From positions 52,804-116,803 of the forward strand of contig QNGE01002375.1 of the NCBI GenBank assembly GCA_008508345.1: a stretch of 64,000 nt of DNA, given 5' to 3'. The number at the start of each line of letters is the position of its first letter. Positions within the stretch are counted from its first letter, which is position 1. This DNA is from Paragonimus westermani (lineage: Eukaryota; Platyhelminthes; Trematoda; Plagiorchiida; Troglotrematidae). The notes beneath the pieces were generated by a model. It saw nothing but the letters and a program-made list of their open reading frames with translations, was not told the origin of the DNA and made no database searches. Position numbers and translations under genes: made by a program. This document shows, piece by piece, positions 49,080 through 60,599 of this stretch.

Positions 49080-49560
49080 AGTCCCGGGTTCACCTTGATT
49101 TTTCGGGCCCGTCGATCGGACTCTTCTATCTATTAGCGGTCGATTCACGCTCAGAGTGACCAGAAGTTTTAACCACGTGACTAAGCACAACGTCAACAAC
49201 CAGATCCCGTCTTCGAAGACCATTTGTTCAACTTGGTGTTGCGGGAGTTTTAGTGACGGACAACGGGCCACAGTTCAGTTAATCAGAATTCCGAATACAC
49301 TGAGTGGAGAGATTCGTGGACATGTTTTAGATAACCTTGTAGAAATTGGAAGCAGATGGCAGAGTGAGGGGGAAAGTTGGTGTTTTTCTTTGCGCCTACC
49401 GGTCAACAGATTACTCAGCGACACCGAAACAGATGTCATTTCCTGAAGCATCTCCGTACCAACAGTTAGGAATTCCACTTGATGCTGCACAGTCAAAGGT
49501 GTTCCCAGCGAAGAGAGATAAGCTGATGGAATTACAGTCCACCTGACATAATGGGGCCAT
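49080..49560 (+). pseudogene. Gypsy C: integrase catalytic core
   Basis: The integrase core inserts element DNA into the genome. SRVHLDFSGPSIGLFYLLAV followed by DSRSE carries the first catalytic Asp. FVQLGVAGVLVTDNGPQF (about 49224-49278; spread over frames) carries the second, and ERFVDMF (about 49308-49328) the Glu. VGVFLCAYRSTDYSATPKQM (49370-49429) matches the conserved Y-R-S-T-x-x-x-x-T region. All three catalytic acids remain, but stops and shifts break the frame. Confidence 0.85.
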
Positions 49561-49730
49561 CTCCAGACATTTCCACCATAAAGATGCAGTCTACACGTGG
49601 AATATGAATCAATCTGGGTCAGTTCGGCTATCAGGCGTAATTGTCAGTCACAAGGGTAATGTAGTCTATCGAGCTAGAAGTCAATTTTGCAAAACAGCCT
49701 TTTTTCAGCAATTCTCACCATGCTTTTGCA
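49560..49730 (+). pseudogene. Gypsy C: C-terminal integrase tail
   Basis: HHKDAVYTWNMNQSGSVRLS, then GVIVSHKGNVVYRARS: this corresponds to the G-D-x-V-x-x-x-x-x ... W-x-x-G-x-I-x-x-x-x-G-x-x-x-Y-x-V module at the C-terminal end of the integrase. The remainder to 50.1 kb has no recognisable coding content and may include the 3' LTR. Confidence 0.65.
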
Positions 49731-50650
49731 ATCACATGGTGTAGGTGAGTTACACAGGAAAATTATAACGAATCAAATAGTTCATTAGAAAACTATTGAA
49801 GTGGTACGGATCACAGCCCACTGGAGGAGGGTGGGAGTGTTGGTGAATGCGTTAGTATCACAAGGACCTGTCATCAAACATGCCTTCGTCACCGTCAAGT
49901 GGTTAACGCTTGCCCGGGTTTCAACTGGGTGTGGAATGATTGCCCAAGGGAGATGGAGTGTTTGCACAAATCGATTTTGGGCACACAGGTTGTGGAGTCC
50001 ACTGGCAATAACATCGGTCGTTGATAACAGTCGCACCCTAACAGCCATGAAGCTGGCTTGATGAGCCTTGCAAATGATTCGGAACGTGTCAGCCGGATTT
50101 ACTCGATGGCCGGTGTTAATTAACTGTTAACCGGTCGCACTGGAAATGGGTTTTCTCGGACCTTCGCGAAGCCATTTCGGTAAATGTTCACGGATCCCCC
50201 TGATAGCAGCCTTATGGTCCTCCTAACGTAACATGTTGGTTAAGATCAGGTGAAAGGGTAGATACGGAAAGAGGAAGATAACTTGGGCAAACCACCGGTA
50301 CTGGGCAAGTGTCGAACGACACGATAAGTCTTGCTGCATAGTAGGCACTCTCGACCGTGTGTAAAAGTTCACGGCCAATTATTTCATTTTTAACCTCACT
50401 CTTATATGATGCATGAAAATTGGCTTTTATTTTGCTATCTGGGCAAGTTCAAGTTTCGTACCGAAATGGAATTTTTTTTATCTATGAATCTCTCGGGGCG
50501 TCCATTTTCAATGAAATATCTTGAATATATCTTACTTTCTTCTGGGGAGCGTCCGGTGTGCAGATATTTTGCGCTTTGTTCCACTGTAAAAATCTGAGTG
50601 ACACTAACTATTGATCGCAGGTTAAACAATCACACAGGCATTGCAAGCAA
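49731..50650. other. Unassigned sequence downstream of gypsy C
   Basis: Contains open frames on both strands at 49785-50061 without family signatures. The 3' LTR of gypsy C could lie here, but no boundary or matching copy is visible. Confidence 0.35.
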
Positions 50651-50654
50651 CTTA

Positions 50655-50785
50655 TTTTGATATTTCGAGTTTCGCTTTTGTTGTAGTTCGTCAGTAATAT
50701 ACGTCCTTGCCACAGTCAGGATTTGAAACTCTGCCATGATTACTTAAGGTCATCAGGCATTAACACTACCTTACGTTGAAATAAT
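50655..50785 (-). repeat. Hammerhead-SINE copy, minus strand
   Basis: On the minus strand: head with 'gtgttaatgcctgatgacc', B-box-like 'gagtttcaaatcctgac' (the core fits the B box well), then 'gtggcaagga', CTGACGA (complement of 50688-50694, core intact), a weak stem II, GAAACTCGAAATATC and then AT-rich sequence. The first ribozyme half is conserved, but stem II and the cleavage triplet are altered, so activity is doubtful. Confidence 0.75.
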
Positions 50786-50823
50786 CAGGCAAACTTTCCA
50801 TTCCCGAAATCAAAAGTGGTTGG

Positions 50824-51400
50824 GTGTTCGGATGTCTTATTGTGGTGAATTGTCAGGTCGGAGGTGCGAGTTTTCGAACGCTCGGCCAAATACCTCAACG
50901 CAGGGGGAGGTACGTTCAAAAGCCTGCTGCGATCGGATCAAGAACAACGGGCGCGACCGGACGAGTCACCGCTCGACTGGATCGGACCAACGGGCGAGGC
51001 AGGGCAGGCGAAATACGACAGACGGCCAGATCGGAGGCGTGGTTGTTCCAACATTTAGGGGAACATCTCGACACGATGTTGGAATACGGTCAATGCCAAC
51101 ATTGGGTGAATGGCGGACAGCACGAGCAGCCGGACGAGCCATCGCGCAAGGAAGTCGGACAAACAGACGAGAAATGGCAAGCGGAACCTCCCCCCCCCGA
51201 TAGAAGGCGCCGATCGCACACGCAAACCGGTCAGAAGTGCACACGACGTGTGAACGGAAACCGGGGGGTGTTTCGGGTTGGAATTATGGCTCATAAACGA
51301 GAAAGCGCGCTTTGCATGGGACTGGCGATTTGGACAATAAAGATTGTGCTTCATTGGACGCCTTCCCGCTACATTATGTGGTGTCAACGTTACAGTGGTC
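50824..51400 (+). repeat. GC-rich block, LTR-like or repeat-derived
   Basis: These 580 bases are much richer in G and C than the surroundings, which is why long frames are open on both strands (214 codons plus, 116 codons minus). None of the translations matches a family, so I do not call a gene. The 3' end has a polyadenylation signal AATAAA (51336-51341) followed, 33 bases on, by 'cgctaca' and then 'tggtgtcaacg', the arrangement of an LTR end with a primer-binding site. The start contains 'gcgagttttcgaacgc', similar to a pol III B box. A run of nine C lies at about 51189-51197. A solo LTR or a SINE-like element are both possible. Confidence 0.4.
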
Positions 51401-51479
51401 AACACGGTTCCCTGGCAGGGTTTTCAAGTCATTGGACTTATTCTGGAAGGAGGTCTGAGATTGGCTGACTTAGTTATCG

Positions 51480-54400
51480 ATCTGTTTTTCTCAGGCAATC
51501 GCCATTGCAACTACAAGTAAACTGGATCAAAATGTGATGGCATCTTGGTTTTGACCTACTCGTATACCCACTTTAGGCTATTCTGCTGCTACTGTCCCAC
51601 GAAACCGCATTCGGGAGCAATTTAACTTTATACACACGTCATACTAGTCGTGGAGATTATGCGTAACAACATTCTTCCCATCGTAAACGAATAAAGGGCT
51701 ATCAGTATCTTCAGTTGGTACAGACGCAAATGGGCCCAAAAGCTATTACATAGAGCTAAGCATATTTACATTTCCGTTAATCTACAAGCATAACATGAGA
51801 CCGTAGGAAACAATTGACGAGCAAATGTCCTTCCTGAGAAATTCCTGCAAAACAGATTGACAACCGTGTCAGTCAGTGACAGACCATACCCCCCAAATAG
51901 GTAAGGAACTGATAAACCATCAGCTGTGACTTACTGTAAGTGATCGACTGTTAAATTCTCCAGTATAACTGAGCATCAGTTGACCTATCTGACCTACTTA
52001 TGATACCATGGCGCAAGTGTAACCTGCATTTGTTAGTAGCTAGAAAATTACATTTTATCCGAAACTGTTTACACGCTGCTAACGTACATATGATCCACCC
52101 TGAATTGTCTGTTTGCAATGATTACGACCGCAAAGGCTTGAAATGGTGTTTTCTGTTACTTCTTGATACTCACACTCAAACCGACACTCCATGGCCGAGT
52201 TCGTCCTTGTTTGGACTCATCAGGTAGAGATGGTCTTAATGGCGATAAAACTAGCTATCGAACTTACTATATTCAACATTGCACTCACCCAAGGGTTGAA
52301 GTAACTCATCGAATTAACTGACCATCTGAACTTGTGCACTAACAAACACCGCTCTTCCCTGGTTGTTTGACGCATGCCACCTGCAGCAGTCTCCGGCTGT
52401 GGCTGATGAGAACAAAAGAAATGTTACATAGCCAGATATGTTCTCTTTTTTTGGAGTAAAACCACACTTCCACTGGCTGATGGACTCATTGCCAAGGTGT
52501 GATAACTTTAGAAAAAATTTTAAGTGAAAACTTGTCAACTATACATAGCAGTTTTAGAACTCCACAGAGGTCACTAGAACTAGTTATCATCTTGCAGAAA
52601 CGTTGATACTGGCTCGAAAATCATGACGAGCAAGAATTTCAATCGCTCTCTTTATTTTTTAAGATATGGAATACAGTGTAGGTGGAGGGTAGCGGAAATT
52701 AAGTATTTTAAACAAGGTTGAATAAAGTTTTTCATGATAAAAAGAACATCGAAGACAATGTATCCGTGAAATTATGTTTCAAAATTAACTTTTCCGTTAC
52801 AAATTCCATCTGCTGTCACGTTTGAAAAAAACCAAAAGGTCATAGTAAATTTGTTTGCCACAATTGGAGTTGCACTAGACACCACAACCATAAGGCAAAC
52901 CTGAAAGTCGCATGCAAGATGGGATGATTCAGACACATCCCTTTGTATTGGATCCAATCGACATAATACACAGGGATGGAGATCACAGTCTGACGGCAGG
53001 TATCGGTCAGTGAACTGATGGTCACTGATAAAACGAGGTCCCGATGAAGGTGAGTGAAATTAATTTTCATGAATTGGTTTTACTGTCGTGGACAGTTTCG
53101 AAAAACATTCAGATTGTCGGAATCAGTCCACCGCAAAAGAAACGAACGAAGGTCTCAGCACATATTATTTGTGTGAATATTACTGGCCTCACAGAGCCCA
53201 ACTTGTTGGGTGATGGTAGGCAGTCTTTCAAAATTCTTCCTAATATGTTTCATACAGGCAGTACTTCTGATAGTGATATGATGTCCACGAAGGAACACAT
53301 CCCAATACTTTATATCGCGGTAATTCTAGGTGCGGGTGTGAAACAACTCGTACTGTGAGACATATCATGATCTTCAAGACTTAACTAATATGGTGGTGAT
53401 GGTTCAACTGGAATGAATTTACTCCCTATAAGTCTACTTCTGTCTTTCTATCCAAGATGATCCCGACGCACTATTATAAGTTGTGTATTGCGAATCCTTG
53501 GATCTTGACATCTTATGAGACCTTAACTTGGGTGATTTTTCCCCCCACTGTATCAGTTTAAGTTATGTTTGCCTAGCTAGTTCGATACCTGTTTCTATTT
53601 GGATAGCGTGGTGAATGCTTCGCTTATTTTGGAACTCAATTAACTTTGTTCTGTTTTTTGTTGTTACCTGTGTAGAAAAAGCCTACTTAGTGAGCACATC
53701 TTATTTTGTACTTTTTGTCACATTCAATCTGTCCTGCAGTATCTTTCAACTAACTTATTAAAATTGTTGTGGACCACAAAACTGTCAAGGTTGCCAAATC
53801 ATTCATTTTGACATTTGGATTTGTTTGTTTGTCGCCAATTGTTATTCAACCTGTTCACAAAACATTACACATTTTATCAGTGACCGGCTATGACATTACG
53901 GATTGTTCTAATTCGAAGCATACGTATAAGTTGTGAATCTATCGTTTTAATCAGTGTAATCTGGGCCGCGGATAACTGCGAGAGCGATGACATATCTAAC
54001 CCTTTGTAGATCGAGCTAGATATTCCAGCGGATACCAATGAGTAAGTCATATGTGAAGAGTGTTACAAATCCAGTTCTATTTAATACAATCATAAGGTAT
54101 AAGGTAAATATGTATGAATTAAACTATGCACAACTGTTAAGAAGATTGATTCCTTATGCTGTGAACTTTATTGCTGTTTGACTGTTTTCCGAGCTGGCTG
54201 TCTGGCCAGCAAACATAGCATTCTGTACAAGAAACGAACTAAAGATCAAGAATAGTTGGAAAGCTTCCTCTTTTGAAAAGATATTTAAAGACAGTAGGAA
54301 TATGTGAGCCTTTTAGTTTCTAATAGACATTTAGTAATTCAACGTTCTCATCGTGCGACGGCACAAATCCAGGTTTTTTTTATCCAATATAATGTTAATT

Positions 54401-55750
54401 AGAAAATTCACTAATCCAGGCTGTTTGTCCGCTCTCGAATAGGAAAGTTAATACATGACAATAAAGAACCAACAAACCTGTCTGGATTAGTAACGATTAG
54501 TCCAACATAACACATGTTCAGTGCCCCCATTATGGTGGGGATATTGGCATAAATGAATCGACTGTTACGTCATAGTTTGCGTTAAATCACTCTGAAACAG
54601 ACCGTTGACAAACTACGGTTTGTGTGGAACCACAGGGTCAGTGTGCACCAATTAGACAGAATCACTGAAGAGAACCGGTCATTTCAGTGTAGCTGTTTAT
54701 CATGGCGTTTTGGCGTGGAATCACTGCACATTTTTCCTCTATAAAGATTACTTTCGTTGCACCTGGTTAAATCACACCAATAACTAGAGATAAACCAGTC
54801 ACTAATCGATTAATGAAAGCACGAAAGCATGCCTGTACGCACTGAGCATAGGTAGGCATGTGTGTGGTTATTATACAAGCGGACATACCAACTCACATAT
54901 ACTATGCGTGCAGTCAGCAGAAAACCTAAATCAGGCATGAAACTTTATCAGTACGTTCACGAATGTTCACATGCTTCTGTGCCTTGAGAATTCATTGTTG
55001 GTGACTGATGCCAAAAATTTACGGACTGCGCAATAAGAAAACAGCCTTGAAGAAGACAGTTCACTAGAATATCACCATATGTTGAGTTCAAACGCAGTAC
55101 ACAGGAAGCAGACATTAGAAAAGTATTGCAATCAGTCTACAAAGAAAAGATCGACTTTACCCAAATTATCCTTGTTTTTCTTCGATTGTAAGAACGGCTA
55201 GATGAAAGCTTAGTGTCAAGTCAAATATTATGAAATAAAGGCTGCCCATGATGGCCATCAAGCCTAGAATAGAAATGTTCGAAAACCGAGTATTTTTCCA
55301 CAGATTGAATTATGACCCATTGTATATTGTCAGTGTGAGGTTTCTTATGTTGATCACTTTAGTTCCCCTAATAATGTTCGTTGTTTAGCTTGGGGCAAAC
55401 ATCTACAGCGATCTCTAACCAATGAAAAAAAGATGAGCGTCTTTCATTTTTACTAATGCCCTGCCATCACAGCAAATTTTCTTTAGAAAATTACTCTGTC
55501 ATTTGGATCCGAGAAACTTCCGTCTATCGCCTCTTATGGAAGTTTGATTTGCAAATAACACCTTCATTGCCATTTTTGCTTGTGTGATGTGAACAAGTGT
55601 TCAACTGGTCGTCTAATAGTTATAGTCTAATAATGATAACTTGATTGGTTATCAGAGCATTATCCGAATGTTTGTGTAATATTGTCTGCACCAGTGCCTC
55701 CAAGACTACGAGATTGCGCGATAATTTGATAACAATTAATACAGAGATAG
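51480..55750. other. No gene recognised
   Basis: 4.3 kb of AT-rich sequence. A plus-strand frame of 104 codons at 53044-53358 ends in a hydrophobic stretch but resembles no family and has no clear splice sites. Confidence 0.5.
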
Positions 55751-55756
55751 TGTTGT

Positions 55757-56030
55757 AAGCCAAGAACGCAGACGGTGCTAGGCTTGTTCATTCGGAAATG
55801 CTGCACATGGGATATGCGCTTTAACACCACAACAATCTAAAGCACTCAGTTGCACAAAACACTGCTCCTGGAACGCTACCGTTGCTGACGTCAGTTTCTT
55901 GTAAGACACTATTTCTTTTCACAGTACATTCCAGTGTTCCTTCATGTATTTCTCCCCAGCTGTTTCAGCACTTAACCACGTACCTGTAACTCACTACTGA
56001 TCAGTAGTATGGTGTGGTCTTTCGTCTTCG
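55757..56030 (+). repeat. Divergent dispersed repeat, copy 2
   Basis: Same orientation as, and alignable with, 10297-10580; see that entry for the shared blocks. Local order is maintained over the whole length. Confidence 0.45.
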
Positions 56031-56254
56031 TATCAATGGTACTTTTCCAAACACATCTACAATATTCAATCAAGAGAGTGGGACTGTAGGTATCGAAAAT
56101 TCGAGCTTACACTTGAATGTGCGAATACGAGTCTTTATCACATTCATGGTTTGCGACGCGTGTCAGATAAACAGACGGTATGCACCTGTGGTCTGTTTCA
56201 GATGCTGGGATTAAAAACTGTTCCGAGTATCGAAGGTCACTCACGTGGATTCAA

Positions 56255-56415
56255 AACATTGTCGCCGTTCAGGGCACACAGTGAGAAGATCCTCTAATCG
56301 CCTATCTGGATCACTGACGTCCGGTGTGAATCGGTCAAATACCGTTCTTAACACTATGCTGTGCATTCCAACCAAGTGGTACTTCTCATTTAGGTGGTGA
56401 GTAACGCTGAACATC
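56255..56415 (-). CDS. Possible host exon of unknown gene
   Basis: A 147-codon minus frame (56684-56241) is the longest unbroken one in this part of the window. Its last third is delimited by a possible acceptor TTCTGATGTTCAG (complement of about 56413-56425) and a strong donor GTGAGT (beginning at the complement of about 56254). The peptide includes HHLNEKYHLVGMHSIVLRTV, then FDRFTPDVSDPDRRLEDLLT and CPERRQCFES. It is rich in charged residues with no low-complexity bias, as in true coding sequence, but I do not recognise the family. It could equally be a relic of an unrecognised element. Confidence 0.25.
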
Positions 56416-56689
56416 AGAATCATATTTATGGCAATCCCTGGAAACCATAGAAGTCCCTTCCAGGTTTTATCTAATAACCTGGGACAACTGCACTTCTGTC
56501 TTCTTACCACCATCATTCTGGTCAGGTTTTGCTTATTTTGGAGCAAAATGCCCGCTTTATCCACTCCAAATACAGTTCGTTGTCCAGAATCACTATAATT
56601 TGATTGCCAAAACTGTGTTGTCACACAACTATGAGGTGGGCATACTAACCAACTGCTCTGGCCATGGCTCCAATATAAGAACAAAAATC

Positions 56690-57590
56690 AACTGTCAGTG
56701 ATCGAACGCTGGATGCGAAGTTAAAAGGTTAGGCTCAACGTCGTTGACTTCGTTTGAATTACAGTCAACAACGATTTGACGATGATGGAGTATCACCATA
56801 TTCACGTGGGAAACAAGCAGTCAAACGCCACAAACATTCTGTTGCATTTCGTAGCCCAACGTTATGTATAGTTTTGTGGTACATCAGTAGGAGATTGGTA
56901 AGTAAACAAGCAAACATCTCTTACTATTCTCAAAGCAAGCTATCCATCCAAATTCAGAGTTAGTATTCAGAGTTGACTGGCCGCTGTTACATCCTGCATA
57001 GTTAATATGTACCTGGAAAGTGGTGAACGTCAGGTCCATTTTCAGATATTCAGACAGGTTAACAATGAACTACCGTTGGGCCATGTTTCCCAAATGCCGG
57101 GGTTGACACTTCCAGAGGAGCAGGGTAAATAGGTCTGTATTTTCTAGCTGCCGACCCCATTTGCTTTCAGCGAACAACTATTGTTGCTCTGACAAAGAAA
57201 AAGTCAGTTTGGTTGACCAACAGCCGTTGCATTCGGCACTCAAAAACTCGAGGAGTATTTTCGGTCACTTTAGTTTCGGGAACCCATTATCCCTTTCCCT
57301 TTTCCCCTTTTTGTTAACTCTTCCAAAATACTGTTTACTATGTCTCCTCTTGTTCCTGCAAATTTCGAATGGTTGCTTTTCACTTATTTGCAATGTTAAT
57401 ATTCATTCCTCGAAGGAGTCCCAATAAAACATTTCAGCTATCAGTCCACACACTTCTGAAGGTCTCTGCTGTTAAAGAACTGTTATAAGCCATATATCTG
57501 GTACACACAGGGCTAAAGCCATCTGAGGCTCAGAACGCACCAGCGGGAAGTGAGTTTCGAGCAAGCTATGAGCTCCTGATAAGTGGATTG
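56690..57590. other. No recognised feature
   Basis: AT-rich sequence with pyrimidine-rich stretches around 57290-57360. No gene or repeat named. Confidence 0.5.
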
Positions 57591-57592
57591 AG

Positions 57593-57912
57593 AGTAACAC
57601 AACGTTACGAGCAAGTTGTAATACTCTACTTTCAACCACGTCGCGTGGCCTTCCCCAGGAACGTTGTAACCGAACTCACGTTAATAAAGGAACAAAAATC
57701 ACGTGAGATTTGTCATGACTAGGTCAATCGGCTCTGCATCTGAACGGATGGGTCGAATCCTTCGCCTATTAAGTGGGGGTGAGACTGATGTAGATAAGTC
57801 CGTGTCTGATGTTGTTTATCCATCCACGTCACACTACAGACAGCAGTTTGCGAACATTGTGATTAACGCAAGCGTGTTTTGTAAAGATGATGAGAGTTTC
57901 AGCACAGCATCG
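57593..57912 (-). repeat. PLE-A relative: left inverted arm (pseudo-LTR plus C-terminal coding tail)
   Basis: The reverse complement of the PLE-A 3' end. From the outside inward it matches the complement of the pseudo-LTR (13905-14125) and then the complement of the C-terminal coding tail (13783-13905, for example 'gtttatccatccac' for 'gtggatggataaac'). It stops at 'catcgctc' (57912), which corresponds to 13784-13791. The hammerhead of this arm is at 57620-57668. Confidence 0.85.
57620..57668 (-). ncRNA. Hammerhead relic in left arm, with compensatory stem II change
   Basis: On the minus strand the core is CTGGGGA (complement of 57652-57658), one base off CUGANGA. Stem II ends CCACG-CGA-CGTGG, whereas the 14.04 kb copy has CCACC-CGA-GGTGG: the innermost pair is changed from C-G to G-C on both sides. 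GAAA is followed by GTA and then GAGTATT (complement of 57620-57626), one base of stem III having been lost. Stem I still pairs through G-U wobbles (AACGTTC with GAGTATT). Confidence 0.65.
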
Positions 57913-58085
57913 CTCAGCATGACCTAAACACGACAAATCCAACGTGATCCCTATTCCCATGGTAATGTGATTTTGATTGCAGCACTCCTGAGGCAGGTCA
58001 CCCAAGGCGGTTGAAACATAGAGTATTACAACTTGTTATTCTCAGTTCATTTATCGATTACATGTTAAACACGACGTCCGGATTG
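57913..58085 (+). repeat. PLE-A relative: right pseudo-LTR arm
   Basis: Directly matches 13975-14115, then continues into 'acatgttaaacacgacgtcc' (58061-58080), which is the complement of 12792-12811 in PLE-A's left arm. This shows the full outer end of the pseudo-LTR. No RT or GIY-YIG coding sequence remains between the two arms. Confidence 0.85.
57981..58028 (+). ncRNA. Hammerhead relic in right arm
   Basis: Core CTGAGGC (57988-57994), in which the last A of CUGANGA is C; stem II GGTCACC with GGCGGTT around CAA, with one mismatch; GAAA at 58013-58016; cleavage triplet ATA (58018-58020). Stem I AGCACTC (57981-57987) pairs with GAGTATT (58021-58027) at six of seven positions including a G-U. 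The lost core A should abolish cleavage. Confidence 0.65.
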
Positions 58086-60400
58086 TCTGTTTCAAATTAT
58101 ACTAAATCAAGCCACATTTTTTATTTGAGAGTGCAACCTGATGCTGACTTCCCCCGACCCCTTTCTTTTCAGGTAGATAGTTGGGGCCTGGTTGCTAGCC
58201 TACCGTAGGTACACTTTTAATTGCCCTAACCGGTAAGTGAGGAAACCAAACCCATGATTCACCATTTCAAGAATATTCTGCTGCTTCGTTAAAGAACAAT
58301 CCCATCTGAGAAGCACTTTCACCAGTTACAGAAGTATCTACCTTAAATACTTTCATTAAATAAACAAGCCACCCAGGAACATATATGAAACACTTTTTGA
58401 AGATGGTGTGTGACAGTCATATCCAGCTAAATCCAGGCTGTTCAAGCATTGATCTCAACGATGACTGCTGAGTTATATTAGTCTGTTCAGTGGTAATCTT
58501 CACCAATCGTTTCGGTAATCTAAAAATCTGACCTACACTTAAACGGACAACTTAACACAAAGTTTATCTTGCAGTGAATTTGTCCCGTGATCTGCGTCAA
58601 ATAAATACGGAACAAACAATCACCGTAACTAGTGAATGATGCACTTCACGCATGATATTCTCTAAGTTAATGAGTAGACCATATTACAAACTTCATTTAG
58701 AAGTCTGAGTATTGGGGATTATTGATCCAACTGGCGCACTTGTAGTATGAACCACAAGCTTTCTGCATAAAAAGCAGTTTTTAATAGTACGTTCGCCCTC
58801 ACAGTTGAGCCCTGTTCTGAAGTGATTCAAAGAAAAAAGTTACTGCTGAATTGGTGTTCCATTACGTTTCCTGGTAGTACACGTTAGACTGCAAGTCATG
58901 GAAAATTTTGTTTAGTGGATTTACGGACTTCAGCGATCCGCCGTGGGTATGGTCTAGTTCCAGTCCGACAGAACTGTACCTTTTCCCAAGCGACTGGATC
59001 TAGTTCCAACCGATTATTACTCCGGGGTGGGGTTACACCTTTAGCAGAATTTAGTAGTGCCTCATAGAACGCTGACACGTTATTCTCCCAAATTAAGGCG
59101 ATTTATGCAATGCAGAATCAGCTGATTCCCCTGAATAATTTGAGCAGAACGCTCAGGGGACCATCACTCATACATACTGGAATTTGCTGCTCATTACATA
59201 CTAGTCTGCACCACAGAAATTATAATCTCTTTACGTTTGCAATTAGTAACAATTTTCACGTGTGAGCCTTGATCAGTCTTGGTTTTAGTTAACTCATTTC
59301 TTTGCGTTTTCATTCATTTTGACCATAATGTCTTCTAACTGAATTCTTTCGAAATTAGGCTGAGTCGAACATGTGGTATTCCCGCGATTGCATAAAAGCA
59401 CCAAAGAGATCAGTTGTAAATATTTGAAACGAATATTCAACGACACGTTTAAACAAAATGCTGGTTAAACACAGTACAATGTCTGCAACCTAGCACTGAC
59501 GTAGATTCATAGGCAGAATGCAGCTAAAACAGTGTGCGTGCACCACTGAGTCGGGCTTGCGTGAAAGTAGTCGGACTTATGCGTTATCACTCAAGATTAT
59601 TGCAGTCCCAACAACCGAGTTAAAACCGCAAGCTACTCACTCTGCTGCGGTTTTGGTTGCTGAGCTCTCGTGAGCTGTCACTTCTCACTCCGAATTCAGA
59701 CAACCTTAAATGAGTGGCTCCATTTTGTCCTCTGAGCTCATCTAATCAGCAGTGACAGGGTCATTAGAACGATCTGTCACTGATCCTCGCCGACTCTTCC
59801 AATTACACCAACCATGCAAAAATGATAACGCAGAGAGTGGGATCTTACAGTGGTTTTTATCAGTCTACTAGAATGATGGCTTACTTTTCGTAGCGAAGCT
59901 AGAAAACAACAGGTTGTGAAATATTAACCGAAAATATGATTAATATACCATCACCGCCGGCTGCTATTGGAAATGGGGTACTGGAAACTAAAGAAAGAAA
60001 ACTACTGCTCGACTGTTTATGTGTATAGTATGAATATGATATAAGAAATCCTGAAAACGTGTATTCATTCAATTACATATGTGATTCCATACGTAACATA
60101 AGTTGAATACGTTGTTAGACACGCGGATAGATCACATCACGTATATTTACCGTTGACAGTGAATCAGTCCATGTGGTCCAAGTGAAGTAGTAATTCAGTG
60201 AACAATAGGAAAACATCCATTGATAGATTAGCCAGGCTAATAGTACAGCTCATGTGGGAAGAGAAATTGAATTTGCTAAAGTGCAAGTAAAACAATGGAA
60301 CAGATAACAATCAGTGTCCTAATTGTATCGAATGGACTAGGTGGAGACAAGCTTCTGACAAGTGGTCCGGGATTTGGCTTACTCTAATTTGACAGCAACC
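58086..60400. other. No recognised feature
   Basis: AT-rich sequence, short open frames only, no named gene or repeat. Confidence 0.5.
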
Positions 60401-60411
60401 TCCACACTCGT

Positions 60412-60580
60412 CCAATGGTGTAGTGGTCAACCTGGTTACCTCGAGAAACTGTGGCCGGAGTTTTGATTCTGACCATGGCAGATTATATACATCGATGATG
60501 AGCTCAAACAAGAGGGAAACTCAAGTCCGGTATCTCTTTTTGAAAGAGGTTATCTGTGAAATTCATCCAAATGTGGATGC
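60412..60580 (+). repeat. Hammerhead-SINE copy, plus strand
   Basis: A box TGGTGTAGTGG (60416-60426), B-box-like 'gagttttgattctg' (60459-60472), then the ribozyme region and the tail block 'tctctttttgaaagagg' (60533-60549). The core reads ATGATGA (60495-60501; first base should be C), stem II GCTC/GAGG has one mismatch, GAAA is 60516-60519 and the cleavage triplet is GTC (60525-60527). Stem I still pairs CATCG side bases with CGGTAT with one mismatch and one wobble. One or two substitutions separate it from an active core. Confidence 0.8.
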
Positions 60581-60599
60581 AAATTTGTTCGAAATGTGG

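Noticed and set aside
50824..51468. 214-codon plus-strand open frame as a protein gene
   Set aside because: It lies in a GC-rich block where stop codons are rare in several frames on both strands; overlapping frames of 127, 116 and 92 codons exist, the composition is biased to Arg/Gly/Gln, and no domain is visible.
52403..52425. CTGATGAG near GAAATG as another hammerhead
   Set aside because: The core heptamer is present, but there is no stem II between it and the GAAA and no stem I partner.
53044..53358. 104-codon plus frame as a membrane protein gene
   Set aside because: Only a weak hydrophobic C-terminus; no signal peptide, splice sites or recognisable domain.
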